This document shows, in pieces, positions 1-4,795 of a stretch of 6,488 nucleotides of DNA; the first letter of the stretch is position 1, and each line of letters starts with the position of its first letter. Location: assembly GCA_002336985.1 (NCBI GenBank), contig DDFE01000196.1:1-6488 (forward strand), given 5' to 3'. The notes below the pieces were generated by a model. That model did not search any database and was not told where the DNA came from. It saw nothing but the letters and a program-made list of their open reading frames with translations. A program made the position numbers and the translations under genes. Origin of the DNA: Sphingomonadales bacterium UBA1936 (GTDB lineage: Bacteria > Pseudomonadota > Alphaproteobacteria > Sphingomonadales > Sphingomonadaceae).

Positions 1-491
1 GCCGATTCGAAATCGAGGCCCAGTGCCGCGCCGAAGTCGAAATGCTCCTGCGGCGTGAAGTTGAAACTCTGCTTCTCGCCTTCTTCGCTGACCATGACAT
101 TGGCGTCTTCGTCGGCCCCGTCGGGAACGTCTGACGCTGGCAGGTTCGGCAGGGCGGCGAGCAGTGCGTCGACCTGTGCGCCGGCGTCGTTCGCTTCGGT
201 TTCGAAACGCTCGATTTCTGCCTTGTCGCCGAGCTTTGCCTTCAATGCGTCGATTTCGGCGAGGAGGGTGGGGCGGTCGTCGTCGGACGCGCCCTTCAAC
301 CGGCCGGACAATGGGCCGATCGCGGCCGATATGCGGTTACGTTCGGCGACCGCCTGTTCGGCCATCGTCATTCGCGCGCGGCGGATCGTGTCGAGTTGCG
401 TGAGCTGTTCGCTGACCGGCGCCAGACCGCGCCGCGCAAGGGCTGCGTCAAAGGCGGCAGGGTCGTCGCGGATGATGCGGATATCGTGCAT
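1..491 (-). CDS. serS: Seryl-tRNA synthetase, N-terminal part (cut by window edge)
   Basis: This cytoplasmic class II aminoacyl-tRNA synthetase charges tRNA-Ser (and tRNA-Sec where present) with serine. Only the first 163 codons are in the window, read leftwards from the ATG at 491; the frame is open to the edge, so the gene is partial by position, not broken. The protein starts MHDIRIIRDDPAAFDAALARR, the usual SerRS opening. Residues about 28-110 are charged and heptad-like, fitting the long antiparallel coiled-coil arm that grips the tRNA variable loop. They are followed by LPNLP at 114-118 and a DEDAN segment near 127-131, the standard link into the catalytic domain; FDFGAALGLDFES at 151-163 matches the family's entry to that domain. 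The catalytic motifs 1-3 lie outside. There is no clear Shine-Dalgarno before the ATG. The gene lies 39 bp downstream of the repeat-protein gene on the same strand, so some transcription may enter from it. Confidence 0.95.
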   Translation of the reverse strand, partial: MHDIRIIRDDPAAFDAALARRGLAPVSEQLTQLDTIRRARMTMAEQAVAERNRISAAIGPLSGRLKGASDDDRPTLLAEIDALKAKLGDKAEIERFETEANDAGAQVDALLAALPNLPASDVPDGADEDANVMVSEEGEKQSFNFTPQEHFDFGAALGLDFES

Positions 492-530
492 GGCCCGGCG
501 CTATGGCGGCCGAACCATGACGACGCAATG

Positions 531-1589
531 TCAGTCTTGAGCGCGCTTCGCCAACCGTGCACGTGCGACGAGTGCTGCGGCACCAAGACCGAACAGGATG
601 ACCATCGGCGGCGCGGGAACTTCATGACCGCCCGTCGAGGTCGATCCGCCCGACGACGTGCTGGACGAGGTCGATGAACTGCCGCTCGTCGACGTGCTTC
701 CGCTCGTCGAACTGCTGCCGCTGGTGCTGGTCGATCCGCTGGTCGATGTCGACGAGGTCACGTTGCCGCTCGACGAAGTGCTGGTCGAACTCGACGTCGA
801 TACGTTGCCTGAGGACGACGTCGAGGAAGACACGTTGCCGCTCGAGGACGACGTGACGTTACCGCTCGACGATGACGTCGAAGACACGTTCCCCGACGAT
901 GTCGACGATGACGAACCCCCGGTCGAGGAGGTCGACGACACATTGCCCGAGGACGTGCTCGACGACGATCCGCCGGTCGAACTGGTCGTGGTCGACGAAA
1001 CACCGCCAGTCGAAGTCGAGGTCGAGCCGCCGCTGGTCGATGTGGAACCGCCGCTGGTGGAGGTTGAACTTCCCCCCGTGGACGTCGAACTACCGCCCGA
1101 CGACGTGGAACTGCCGCCCGAAGAGGATGATGTCGAGGTCGAACCCGTGCTGGTCGAGGTCACGACGACGCTGCCGCCACCACTCGAGCCACCGAAGAAA
1201 CCGCCGACAAACCCGCCGCCGAAGCCTCCGCCCCAACCGCCGGAACCGCCATACACAGCCGGGACGAATCCACCGCTGCCACCTGTCGGCGGCGGTGCGT
1301 AGGCCGTTTCGACCGGGCCCATGGGCGGCAGCGCGACGCCGCGTGCCATGCTGGTACGGGTCGGAGTGGGCGCACAAACGGTTTTGGTCGAAACGACACG
1401 GCGAACGCGCTTGATCGTCGTCATCTTCGGCTTGGCGATCGCCATGCGGACGGGCGTGCGCTTCTTGACCTTCTGAACCTGTGCAGGCCGCTCCATCGGT
1501 TGTCCGGCGACGTGCATCGCACCGCCACCCAAGACTGCTCCACCCACCATTGCGGCGCTGAGTTTCGCGAGTGCCATCTTCACCGACAT
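531..1589 (-). CDS. Secreted Ser/Thr/Gly-rich repeat protein with PEP-CTERM-like (VPAPP) sorting tail
   Basis: The 352-residue protein is probably exported. Residues 1-30 look like a signal peptide or N-terminal anchor: lysines at 4 and 9, a hydrophobic stretch at 11-25 and a weak cleavage region near VAG at 27-29. Residues 39-70 are strongly basic. Residues 103-139 are Gly-rich with aromatics, and residues 140-321 are almost only Ser, Thr and Gly, with six GNV triplets at 215, 233, 243, 251, 261 and 275. The C-terminus has VPAPP at 324-328, a hydrophobic helix with FGLG at about 329-342, and a basic tail (RARLAKR, 343-349). This three-part tail is the architecture of PEP-CTERM substrates, which exosortase processes for surface display or export; VPAPP replaces the usual VPEP. 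I chose the start at 1589 because AGGGA lies 6 bases upstream; an in-frame extension to 1976 would run into dksA. Its function is unknown; an extracellular matrix or adhesive role is inference. No exosortase gene is in the window. Confidence 0.8.
   Translation of the reverse strand: MSVKMALAKLSAAMVGGAVLGGGAMHVAGQPMERPAQVQKVKKRTPVRMAIAKPKMTTIKRVRRVVSTKTVCAPTPTRTSMARGVALPPMGPVETAYAPPPTGGSGGFVPAVYGGSGGWGGGFGGGFVGGFFGGSSGGGSVVVTSTSTGSTSTSSSSGGSSTSSGGSSTSTGGSSTSTSGGSTSTSGGSTSTSTGGVSSTTTSSTGGSSSSTSSGNVSSTSSTGGSSSSTSSGNVSSTSSSSGNVTSSSSGNVSSSTSSSGNVSTSSSTSTSSSGNVTSSTSTSGSTSTSGSSSTSGSTSTSGSSSTSSSTSSGGSTSTGGHEVPAPPMVILFGLGAAALVARARLAKRAQD
666..737 (-). repeat. Perfect 12-residue tandem duplication (2 x 36 bp) inside the repeat protein
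   Basis: Residues 285-296 and 297-308 are identical (GSTSTSGSSSTS twice). The DNA units (702-737 and 666-701) differ at 16 of 36 positions by hand alignment, all synonymous; four serine codons are switched between TCN and AGY classes. Confidence 0.85.
870..977 (-). repeat. Perfect 18-residue tandem duplication (2 x 54 bp) inside the repeat protein
   Basis: Residues 205-222 and 223-240 are identical (TGGSSSSTSSGNVSSTSS twice). The DNA units (924-977 and 870-923) differ at 13 of 54 positions by my hand alignment, and all differences are synonymous, including a TCG/AGC serine switch. Confidence 0.85.
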
Positions 1590-1595
1590 AACAAT

Positions 1596-1600
1596 TCCCT
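1596..1600 (-). promoter_or_regulatory. Ribosome-binding site of the PEP-CTERM-like gene
   Basis: AGGGA on the minus strand, with 6 bases (ATTGTT) between it and the ATG at 1589. It decides the start in favour of 1589 over the ATG four codons later (1577) and over far upstream in-frame starts. Confidence 0.65.
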
Positions 1601-1806
1601 GTTCTTCCGCCGGGGACAGTAGCGCCAGGCGCCTGTTTTCCCCGTTGAGTACGAAACGACTGCGGGCAAGATTGTCGGCGCGCAAGCCGGTTTCCCCCCT
1701 ATCACCCTTGTCATATCGGGATTTTGCGTAATCCAGCCGAATTATCAGGGTTAATGTTTCATTTAGGGGCTGTTTCGCGCCAATTTTCGGCTCGTCGATG
1801 GCGCGC

Positions 1807-1835
1807 TTGTGCGGCCCCAAAGCCGTCTCTATAGG
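1807..1835 (+). promoter_or_regulatory. Possible dksA promoter
   Basis: TTGTGC (1807-1812) and TATAGG (1830-1835) are separated by 17 bp, a sigma-70-like arrangement with 3/6 and 4/6 matches. It would give a leader of about 65 bases before the dksA start. The match is weak and based on spacing and consensus only. Confidence 0.25.
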
Positions 1836-1891
1836 CCCGCCCATACACTCGTCCGGATAATCTCGGCCGAAAGAGGGGCCACCGGACTTCC

Positions 1892-1897
1892 AAAGGA
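1892..1897 (+). promoter_or_regulatory. Ribosome-binding site of dksA
   Basis: AAAGGA lies 8 bases before the ATG at 1906, supporting this start, and with it the N-terminal extension, over the internal ATG at residue 35 (MNERQ). Confidence 0.65.
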
Positions 1898-1905
1898 TAA
1901 CCGCG

Positions 1906-2373
1906 ATGGCGACGGCATTCGACGCGTCGGATTTGGGGCAAGGATCGGGGTCGGTGAGCGCAAACGAAAACGACACCGGCTATCGCCCATCCGCAGACGA
2001 ACCATTTATGAACGAGCGGCAGACGGCCTATTTCAGGGCGAAGCTGCTGGCATGGAAGGACGCGATCCTGCGCGAATCGCAGGACACGCTGACGACCCTG
2101 CAAAAGGAACCGCTTCGCGAACCCGACGTTACCGACAGGGCGTCGAGCGAGACCGACTGGTCGATCGAACTGCGAACCCGTGACCGGCAGCGCAAGCTGA
2201 TCTCGAAGATCGAGGCGGCGCTGCGGCGGATCGACGACGGCGAATATGGCTATTGCGAGGTTACCGGCGAGCCGATTTCGCTGGGTCGCCTGGAAGCAAG
2301 GCCGATCGCGACGATGACGGTCGAGGCGCAGGAAGCGCATGAGCGGAACGAGAAGGTTTCGCGCGACGAATAA
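1906..2373 (+). CDS. dksA: DksA-type RNA polymerase-binding transcription factor (one-cysteine alphaproteobacterial form)
   Basis: DksA enters the RNA polymerase secondary channel and, with ppGpp, adjusts promoters of rRNA, ribosomal protein and biosynthesis genes to growth state. The 155 residues show the family plan: coiled coil at about 36-105 and a C-terminal globular zinc-finger region at 114-150. The coiled-coil tip reads DVTDRAS at 74-80, placing D77 and A79 where E. coli DksA has its essential Asp74 and Ala76. The stretch ELRTRDRQRKLI (88-99) and the segment GYCEVTGEPISLGRLEARP (115-133) are diagnostic. Of the four zinc cysteines of E. coli DksA only C117 remains; the others are replaced by Thr/Gly and, in the second pair, by non-Cys residues (AQEAHE). 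This is familiar in alphaproteobacterial homologues, so it need not mean loss of function. Residues 1-34 are a polar, probably disordered extension. The gene stands alone, divergent from the repeat-protein gene. Confidence 0.93.
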   Translation: MATAFDASDLGQGSGSVSANENDTGYRPSADEPFMNERQTAYFRAKLLAWKDAILRESQDTLTTLQKEPLREPDVTDRASSETDWSIELRTRDRQRKLISKIEAALRRIDDGEYGYCEVTGEPISLGRLEARPIATMTVEAQEAHERNEKVSRDE

Positions 2374-2382
2374 CTGTGGTTT

Positions 2383-2412
2383 GATGGTGACTGAAATTTA
2401 CACTTTCACCAG
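2383..2412. other. Small inverted repeat between dksA and the PilZ gene
   Basis: TGGTGA and TCACCA flank an AT-rich spacer of about 15 bases just after the dksA stop. The stem is only 6 bp and no T-tract follows, so a rho-independent terminator is doubtful; it could equally be a protein-binding dyad for the PilZ gene or chance. Boundaries are approximate. Confidence 0.25.
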
Positions 2413-2456
2413 CAATTGGCACTACACGGCCATGACCGACACAAACGGAAGACGAT

Positions 2457-2819
2457 ATGGCGCAAAGTGAACCGAGCAAGCGGCAGGATAAGCGGGACAG
2501 CCTGTTTCTCAGCGCTTCGGTCACGATCGGTGCGGAGCAGGCGTTCATTACGCGTGTCCGCAACCTGTCGGTCGGTGGAATGATGATCGACGTCGCAAGT
2601 GACCTGGAGCCCGGAACGCCGGTGGTCGCCGAATTGCGCGGTATCGGGGAAGTCAGCGGGCGGATCGCCTGGTCGTCGCCCGGCCGGGCCGGTGTCGCCT
2701 TCGACACGGAAATCGATCCGCGTCTTGCACGTAGCACGTCGACCGGCCCGAAAACTGTGGCGCCGGATTACCTTCGGAACCGGGAACCGTCGCGGCGTAG
2801 CGGACTCGCGGTCCGCTAG
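2457..2819 (+). CDS. Single-domain PilZ protein (probable c-di-GMP receptor)
   Basis: PilZ domains bind the second messenger cyclic di-GMP and pass the signal to motility, polysaccharide or cell-cycle machinery in the cytoplasm. The 120-residue protein shows both binding motifs: RQDKR (RxxxR) at residues 9-13 and NLSVGG (N/DxSxxG) at 36-41. Downstream, GRIAWSSPGRAGVAFD at 68-83 fits the late beta-strands of the PilZ barrel. The tail from about 92 to 120 is polar and basic, likely disordered. There is no attached enzymatic or receiver domain, so any output must be through partner proteins; the partner is not evident. The ATG at 2457 has GGAAG five bases upstream. The gene lies 83 bp after dksA on the same strand and converges on the small ydcH-like gene at 2995-2840. 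Confidence 0.88.
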   Translation: MAQSEPSKRQDKRDSLFLSASVTIGAEQAFITRVRNLSVGGMMIDVASDLEPGTPVVAELRGIGEVSGRIAWSSPGRAGVAFDTEIDPRLARSTSTGPKTVAPDYLRNREPSRRSGLAVR

Positions 2820-2833
2820 CCGCAAACGGCGGC
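2819..2833. terminator. Weak hairpin between convergent genes
   Basis: GCCGC (2819-2823) and GCGGC (2829-2833) form a 5-bp GC stem with a 5-base loop in the 20-bp gap between the PilZ gene and the convergent ydcH-like gene. No T-run follows on either strand, so efficient intrinsic termination is unlikely. Confidence 0.2.
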
Positions 2834-2839
2834 GTGCCG

Positions 2840-2995
2840 TCAGCCGGTCGCGATCGCCTCTTTCAGGCGCAGCTTCTGTTTCTTCAGCAACGCGACGACA
2901 TTCATATCCGGTAGCGGACGACGTTGCTCGTCGTTGATCCGCGCTTCGATTTCGGCGTGTTTCGCGGTCAGGGAAGAAACATGGGCATTGCTCAT
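2840..2995 (-). CDS. YdcH/DUF465 small coiled-coil protein (first of two)
   Basis: This 51-residue protein belongs to the YdcH family (DUF465), short helical-hairpin proteins of unknown function common in Proteobacteria. A polar N-terminal helix (about 8-25) and a second helix with the hallmark basic motif LLKKQKLRLKEAIA (36-49) flank a turn containing RPLPD (26-30). I chose the ATG at 2995 because AGGAG (3010-3006, minus strand) precedes it by 10 bases; a longer reading from 3028 adds 11 residues that do not look like the family. No membrane segment or catalytic residue is visible. It is transcribed away from a second family member at 3142, and the two share the LKK(Q/R)KLRLK core. Function unknown; a structural or adaptor role would be a guess. 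Confidence 0.85.
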   Translation of the reverse strand: MSNAHVSSLTAKHAEIEARINDEQRRPLPDMNVVALLKKQKLRLKEAIATG

Positions 2996-3005
2996 GACGT
3001 CCGTT

Positions 3006-3010
3006 CTCCT
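3006..3010 (-). promoter_or_regulatory. Ribosome-binding site of the first ydcH-like gene
   Basis: AGGAG on the minus strand, 10 bases before the ATG at 2995. It selects the 51-residue product over the 62-residue reading. Confidence 0.55.
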
Positions 3011-3105
3011 TTTTGCTTGGACATGCATCCAATCACTTTTGATCGGCTTTGTCTCCTTTCAATTCGATGAATCCTGCCGCTCGCGCTACGAGCCGATTTC
3101 GCGCG

Positions 3106-3134
3106 TTGAGCCGCGGTCATACCCTCGCTAACAT
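3106..3134 (+). promoter_or_regulatory. Candidate promoter giving a leaderless mRNA for the second ydcH-like gene
   Basis: TTGAGC (3106-3111) and TAACAT (3129-3134) are exactly 17 bp apart, each matching the sigma-70 consensus at 4 of 6 positions. The -10 element ends 7 bases before the ATG at 3142, so transcription would start at or next to the A of the start codon. The lack of any Shine-Dalgarno sequence before this ATG agrees with a leaderless transcript. Confidence 0.45.
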
Positions 3135-3141
3135 TGCGCCC

Positions 3142-3339
3142 ATGGATCAGCAGGATGCGCGCGACCACCTTGAAGTCCTGAGGGCCGAGCATCGCGAACT
3201 CGATGCCGAAGTCACTGAACTGATGCTGTCGGGCAGCAGCGACCAACTGCAGATCGCGCGCCTGAAAAAGCGCAAATTACGACTCAAGGACGAGATCGCA
3301 CGCGCCGAGTCTTTCCTGATTCCGGACATAATCGCCTGA
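3142..3339 (+). CDS. YdcH/DUF465 small coiled-coil protein (second of two)
   Basis: This 65-residue YdcH-family (DUF465) protein has two predicted helices: about 3-29 (HLEVLRAEHRELDAEV) and 36-58, carrying the family core RLKKRKLRLKDEIA at 44-57. The function of the family is not established. I start it at 3142 (MDQQDARDHL) because homologous character begins there; an upstream in-frame ATG at 3049 adds 31 residues of unrelated Arg/Ala-rich sequence. No ribosome-binding site precedes 3142, but a promoter-like element sits so that the mRNA would be leaderless. It is divergent from the 51-residue relative at 2995 and lies 64 bp upstream of the DUF1465 gene on the same strand. Compared with that relative it has a longer N-terminal helix and an extra hydrophobic tail (SFLIPDIIA). 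Confidence 0.87.
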   Translation: MDQQDARDHLEVLRAEHRELDAEVTELMLSGSSDQLQIARLKKRKLRLKDEIARAESFLIPDIIA

Positions 3340-3352
3340 ATTTTCGTCCCGG

Positions 3353-3366
3353 AAACGCGCGCGTTT
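3353..3366. repeat. 14-bp perfect palindrome before the DUF1465 gene
   Basis: AAACGCGCGCGTTT reads the same on both strands. It lies 14 bp after the second ydcH-like gene and 37 bp before the DUF1465 start. It has no T-tract, so it is more like an operator-type dyad than a terminator; in GC-rich DNA it may also be chance. Confidence 0.4.
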
Positions 3367-3403
3367 ACCTTCAATTGCCATTCCGCCGCCGCCGGCACCG
3401 TGT

Positions 3404-3850
3404 ATGTTCGCCGCCATGCTTGCCAAGCGCCTCATCGACAGCCTGTACATGGAAGCCATGCTGATGGCCGACGAGGTGCGCGCCTATTTCGACGAGACGG
3501 GCAAGCCAGCACGCGACGCGCTCGATCCGATCGACCGTGTGCTGTTTAGCTGCGAATCGCTGAAGGTCACCACACGGCTGATGCACATCATCGCCTGGCT
3601 TCTCACTCAGCGTGCGGTAGAGACCGGAGAGATGAGCGCGGACGGCGCTCGCGACAGCAGCCGGCGCCTTGGCGACAGCATCGACACCGATCGTTCCACG
3701 TTGAGCCGACTGCCCGACGAGGCGCGTTTACTGGTCGAGGGAAGCATCGATCTCCACGCTCGTGTCGCCCGCGTAGAAGCCGGACTCGAACCGATGCCGC
3801 ACTCCAGTCCGGCACGACAGTTACAGGGGCGGTTGCAGCAGTCGTTCTGA
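3404..3850 (+). CDS. rcdA: DUF1465 / RcdA-like protein (regulator of CtrA degradation family)
   Basis: The DUF1465 family includes Caulobacter RcdA, a non-enzymatic adaptor that helps ClpXP, with CpdR and PopA, destroy CtrA and other substrates during the cell cycle. The 148-residue protein matches the family: LYMEAMLMADEVRAYFD (14-30), ESLKVTTRLMHIIAWLLTQRAV (51-72) followed by GEM at 75-77, and a last helix DEARLLVEGSIDLHARVARVE (105-125). These form a three-helix bundle in RcdA. Residues from about 128 are polar and likely a flexible tail, as in RcdA. The first ATG (3404) has no clear ribosome-binding site; the ATG four codons later (3416) is a plausible alternative, since TATGTT lies 7 bases before it. 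The neighbour is cvpA, 16 bp downstream. Whether it acts on CtrA here is inferred from family only. Confidence 0.82.
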   Translation: MFAAMLAKRLIDSLYMEAMLMADEVRAYFDETGKPARDALDPIDRVLFSCESLKVTTRLMHIIAWLLTQRAVETGEMSADGARDSSRRLGDSIDTDRSTLSRLPDEARLLVEGSIDLHARVARVEAGLEPMPHSSPARQLQGRLQQSF

Positions 3851-3866
3851 CCGCTATTGCGGGCGT

Positions 3867-4364
3867 ATGACTGCGCTCGACATGATGGTGCTGCTGTCGC
3901 TCGGCATCGGCGGCGCGTTCGGCGCAATGCGCGGCTTTACGCAGGAAGTGTTCCTGCTTGCCGCCTGGGCCGCGGGGATTGCCGCGGTCAAATTATTCTA
4001 TACGCCCGTCGCGGCATTGCTGACGGGGCCTGTGGGAGGTGCTGGCGGCGCGGCGGTGCTTTCGACCGTGCTCTGCTTTGGCGTCGTCTTCCTTGTGACC
4101 CGGCTCGTTGGAAAAAGCCTCGGTAGCGCGGCGCGCAAGTCCCTGCTGGGCCCGATCGATCGTGTGCTTGGGGTGGGCTTCGGTGCGCTGAAAGGCTTGT
4201 TGATCGCGACCGTCGCATTCCTGATGATGACGCTGGTCTATGACTTCTTCCACGGCGCGAGCGCGCCGCGCCCCGAATGGATGACCAAGTCGCGCACCTA
4301 CACGCTGCTGCGTGCCAGCGGAGAAGCGGTCATCGGCGCAGTCGAAGCTGGCCGCGCGCGATGA
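3867..4364 (+). CDS. cvpA: CvpA family inner-membrane protein
   Basis: CvpA proteins are small inner-membrane proteins first linked to colicin V production and later to envelope stress tolerance; their molecular activity is still unclear. The 165 residues contain four likely membrane segments, at about 5-20, 27-45, 62-80 and 103-125. The family signatures are present: an N-terminal D5 with G13-x-x-x-G, RGF at 22-24 and E27, and later LGPIDRVLGVGFGALKGLL (94-112), matching the G-x-x-D-R-x-x-G-x-x-x-G-x-x-K-G pattern. The cytoplasmic tail after 130 is short. Translation begins 16 bp after the DUF1465 stop, with only a weak GCGGG upstream. Its stop overlaps the next start as ATGA, suggesting translational coupling with the scaffold-like gene. 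Confidence 0.9.
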   Translation: MTALDMMVLLSLGIGGAFGAMRGFTQEVFLLAAWAAGIAAVKLFYTPVAALLTGPVGGAGGAAVLSTVLCFGVVFLVTRLVGKSLGSAARKSLLGPIDRVLGVGFGALKGLLIATVAFLMMTLVYDFFHGASAPRPEWMTKSRTYTLLRASGEAVIGAVEAGRAR

Positions 4365-4795
4365 CCGAGCCGCTGTACACGCTCGACATCCTGCGGCTGG
4401 CATCCGAATCCGGATTGTCGCCGCGCCTTGCCGATCCCGATGCGACGGCCGAACGGCGTTCACCGGTCTGCGGCAGTCGGATCGCAGTGGATGTTGTGGT
4501 CGACGGTGACGGGCGCGTCACCGAATATGGCCACGACATACGTGCCTGCGCCTTGGGGCAGGCGTCAGCAACGGTGCTGGCGCGCGCCGTGAGAGGCAAG
4601 ACGACCGCAGAACTGACTGCTGTTCGCGACGCTCTGGCCGCTTATCTTTCCGGAGCAGTCGACGATCCGCCCGCGTGGCCGGGGATCGATATCCTCAGCC
4701 GGGCCATTCCCTATCCCGCGCGCCATGCCGCTATCCGCTTGCCGTTCGAGGCGTTGGTCGAAGCGGTTGCCCATGTTTCTGAAAAGGCCCGTTGA
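4361..4795 (+). CDS. IscU/SufU-like iron-sulfur scaffold protein with altered ligand set
   Basis: This is the NifU-N/IscU/SufU fold that assembles Fe-S clusters on three cysteines. In the 144 residues, VCGSRI at 36-41 corresponds to the canonical first-Cys motif (CGDxI), and ACALGQAS at 62-69 to the second-Cys motif. The third motif, normally R-x-x-C near the end, reads RHAAIRLPFEAL at 121-132, with Ala where Cys is expected. The Asp of CGD is also replaced, by Ser39. So only two of three cluster ligands remain, which argues against an ordinary scaffold and for a derived role. I have the impression the RHAAIRLPFEA ending recurs in alphaproteobacterial relatives, making this a subfamily trait. 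No isc or suf genes are nearby. The start at 4361 overlaps the cvpA stop (ATGA); a longer reading from 4277 would lie inside cvpA and is rejected. The stop overlaps the antiporter start (TGATG). Confidence 0.85.
   Translation: MTEPLYTLDILRLASESGLSPRLADPDATAERRSPVCGSRIAVDVVVDGDGRVTEYGHDIRACALGQASATVLARAVRGKTTAELTAVRDALAAYLSGAVDDPPAWPGIDILSRAIPYPARHAAIRLPFEALVEAVAHVSEKAR
4782..4787 (+). promoter_or_regulatory. Ribosome-binding site of the antiporter gene, inside the scaffold gene
   Basis: AAAAGG lies within the last codons of the scaffold-like gene, 7 bases before the ATG at 4795, supporting that start and coupled translation. Confidence 0.55.

Larger units (their letters stand above)
627..1172 (-). 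repeat. Ser/Thr/Gly low-complexity repeat region
   Basis: This stretch encodes residues 140-321 of the PEP-CTERM-like protein, nearly all Ser, Thr and Gly, with irregular units such as STSSGG, STSTSGG and SSGNV. On the plus strand it reads as endless GTCGAC/GACGAC/CTGGTCG-like words and so produces a long antisense frame rich in Asp, Glu and Val. The DNA is far less repetitive than the protein because serine codons TCN and AGY are mixed. Confidence 0.9.
1590..1905. other. Intergenic region between the divergent repeat-protein gene and dksA
   Basis: No gene is supported in these 316 bp; it should hold the promoters of both flanking genes. About 1710-1765 is distinctly more AT-rich than its surroundings. 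Within it are a small dyad (GGATT at 1719-1723 and AATCC at 1730-1734) and, on the minus strand, TTAACC (1754-1749) followed by GATAAT (1746-1741). GATAAT could be a -10 element for the repeat-protein gene, but I find no good -35 at the matching distance. TTAACC resembles a CtrA half-site, but the second half is absent. I saw no sigma-54 type GG-N10-GC element before the PEP-CTERM-like gene. Confidence 0.6.

Noticed and set aside
55..540. Plus-strand open frame of 161 codons opposite serS.
   Set aside because: The Ser/Ala/Arg-rich translation is a shadow; the minus strand gives an unmistakable seryl-tRNA synthetase N-terminus.
658..1302. Plus-strand open frame of 214 codons, rich in Asp, Glu, Val and Pro, opposite the repeat protein.
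   Set aside because: It is the antisense image of Ser/Thr/Gly codons, whose composition suppresses stop codons. It has no ribosome-binding site, and its periodicity is wholly explained by the minus-strand protein with its signal peptide and sorting tail.
1621..1645. GCGCC-A-GGCGC inverted repeat followed by TTTT, resembling a terminator.
   Set aside because: The one-base spacer is too tight for a stable hairpin, and the site lies in a promoter region upstream of both flanking genes, where a terminator makes no sense.
1590..1905. Search for a sigma-54 promoter, often found before PEP-CTERM genes, and for a full CtrA site (TTAA-N7-TTAA).
   Set aside because: No GG-N10-GC element with the right flanks and only a CtrA-like half-site (TTAACC) were seen.
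1590..1976. In-frame N-terminal extension of the repeat protein up to an ATG at 1976.
   Set aside because: It would overlap the dksA start and replace a good signal peptide with unstructured sequence; the ATG at 1589 has a well-placed ribosome-binding site.
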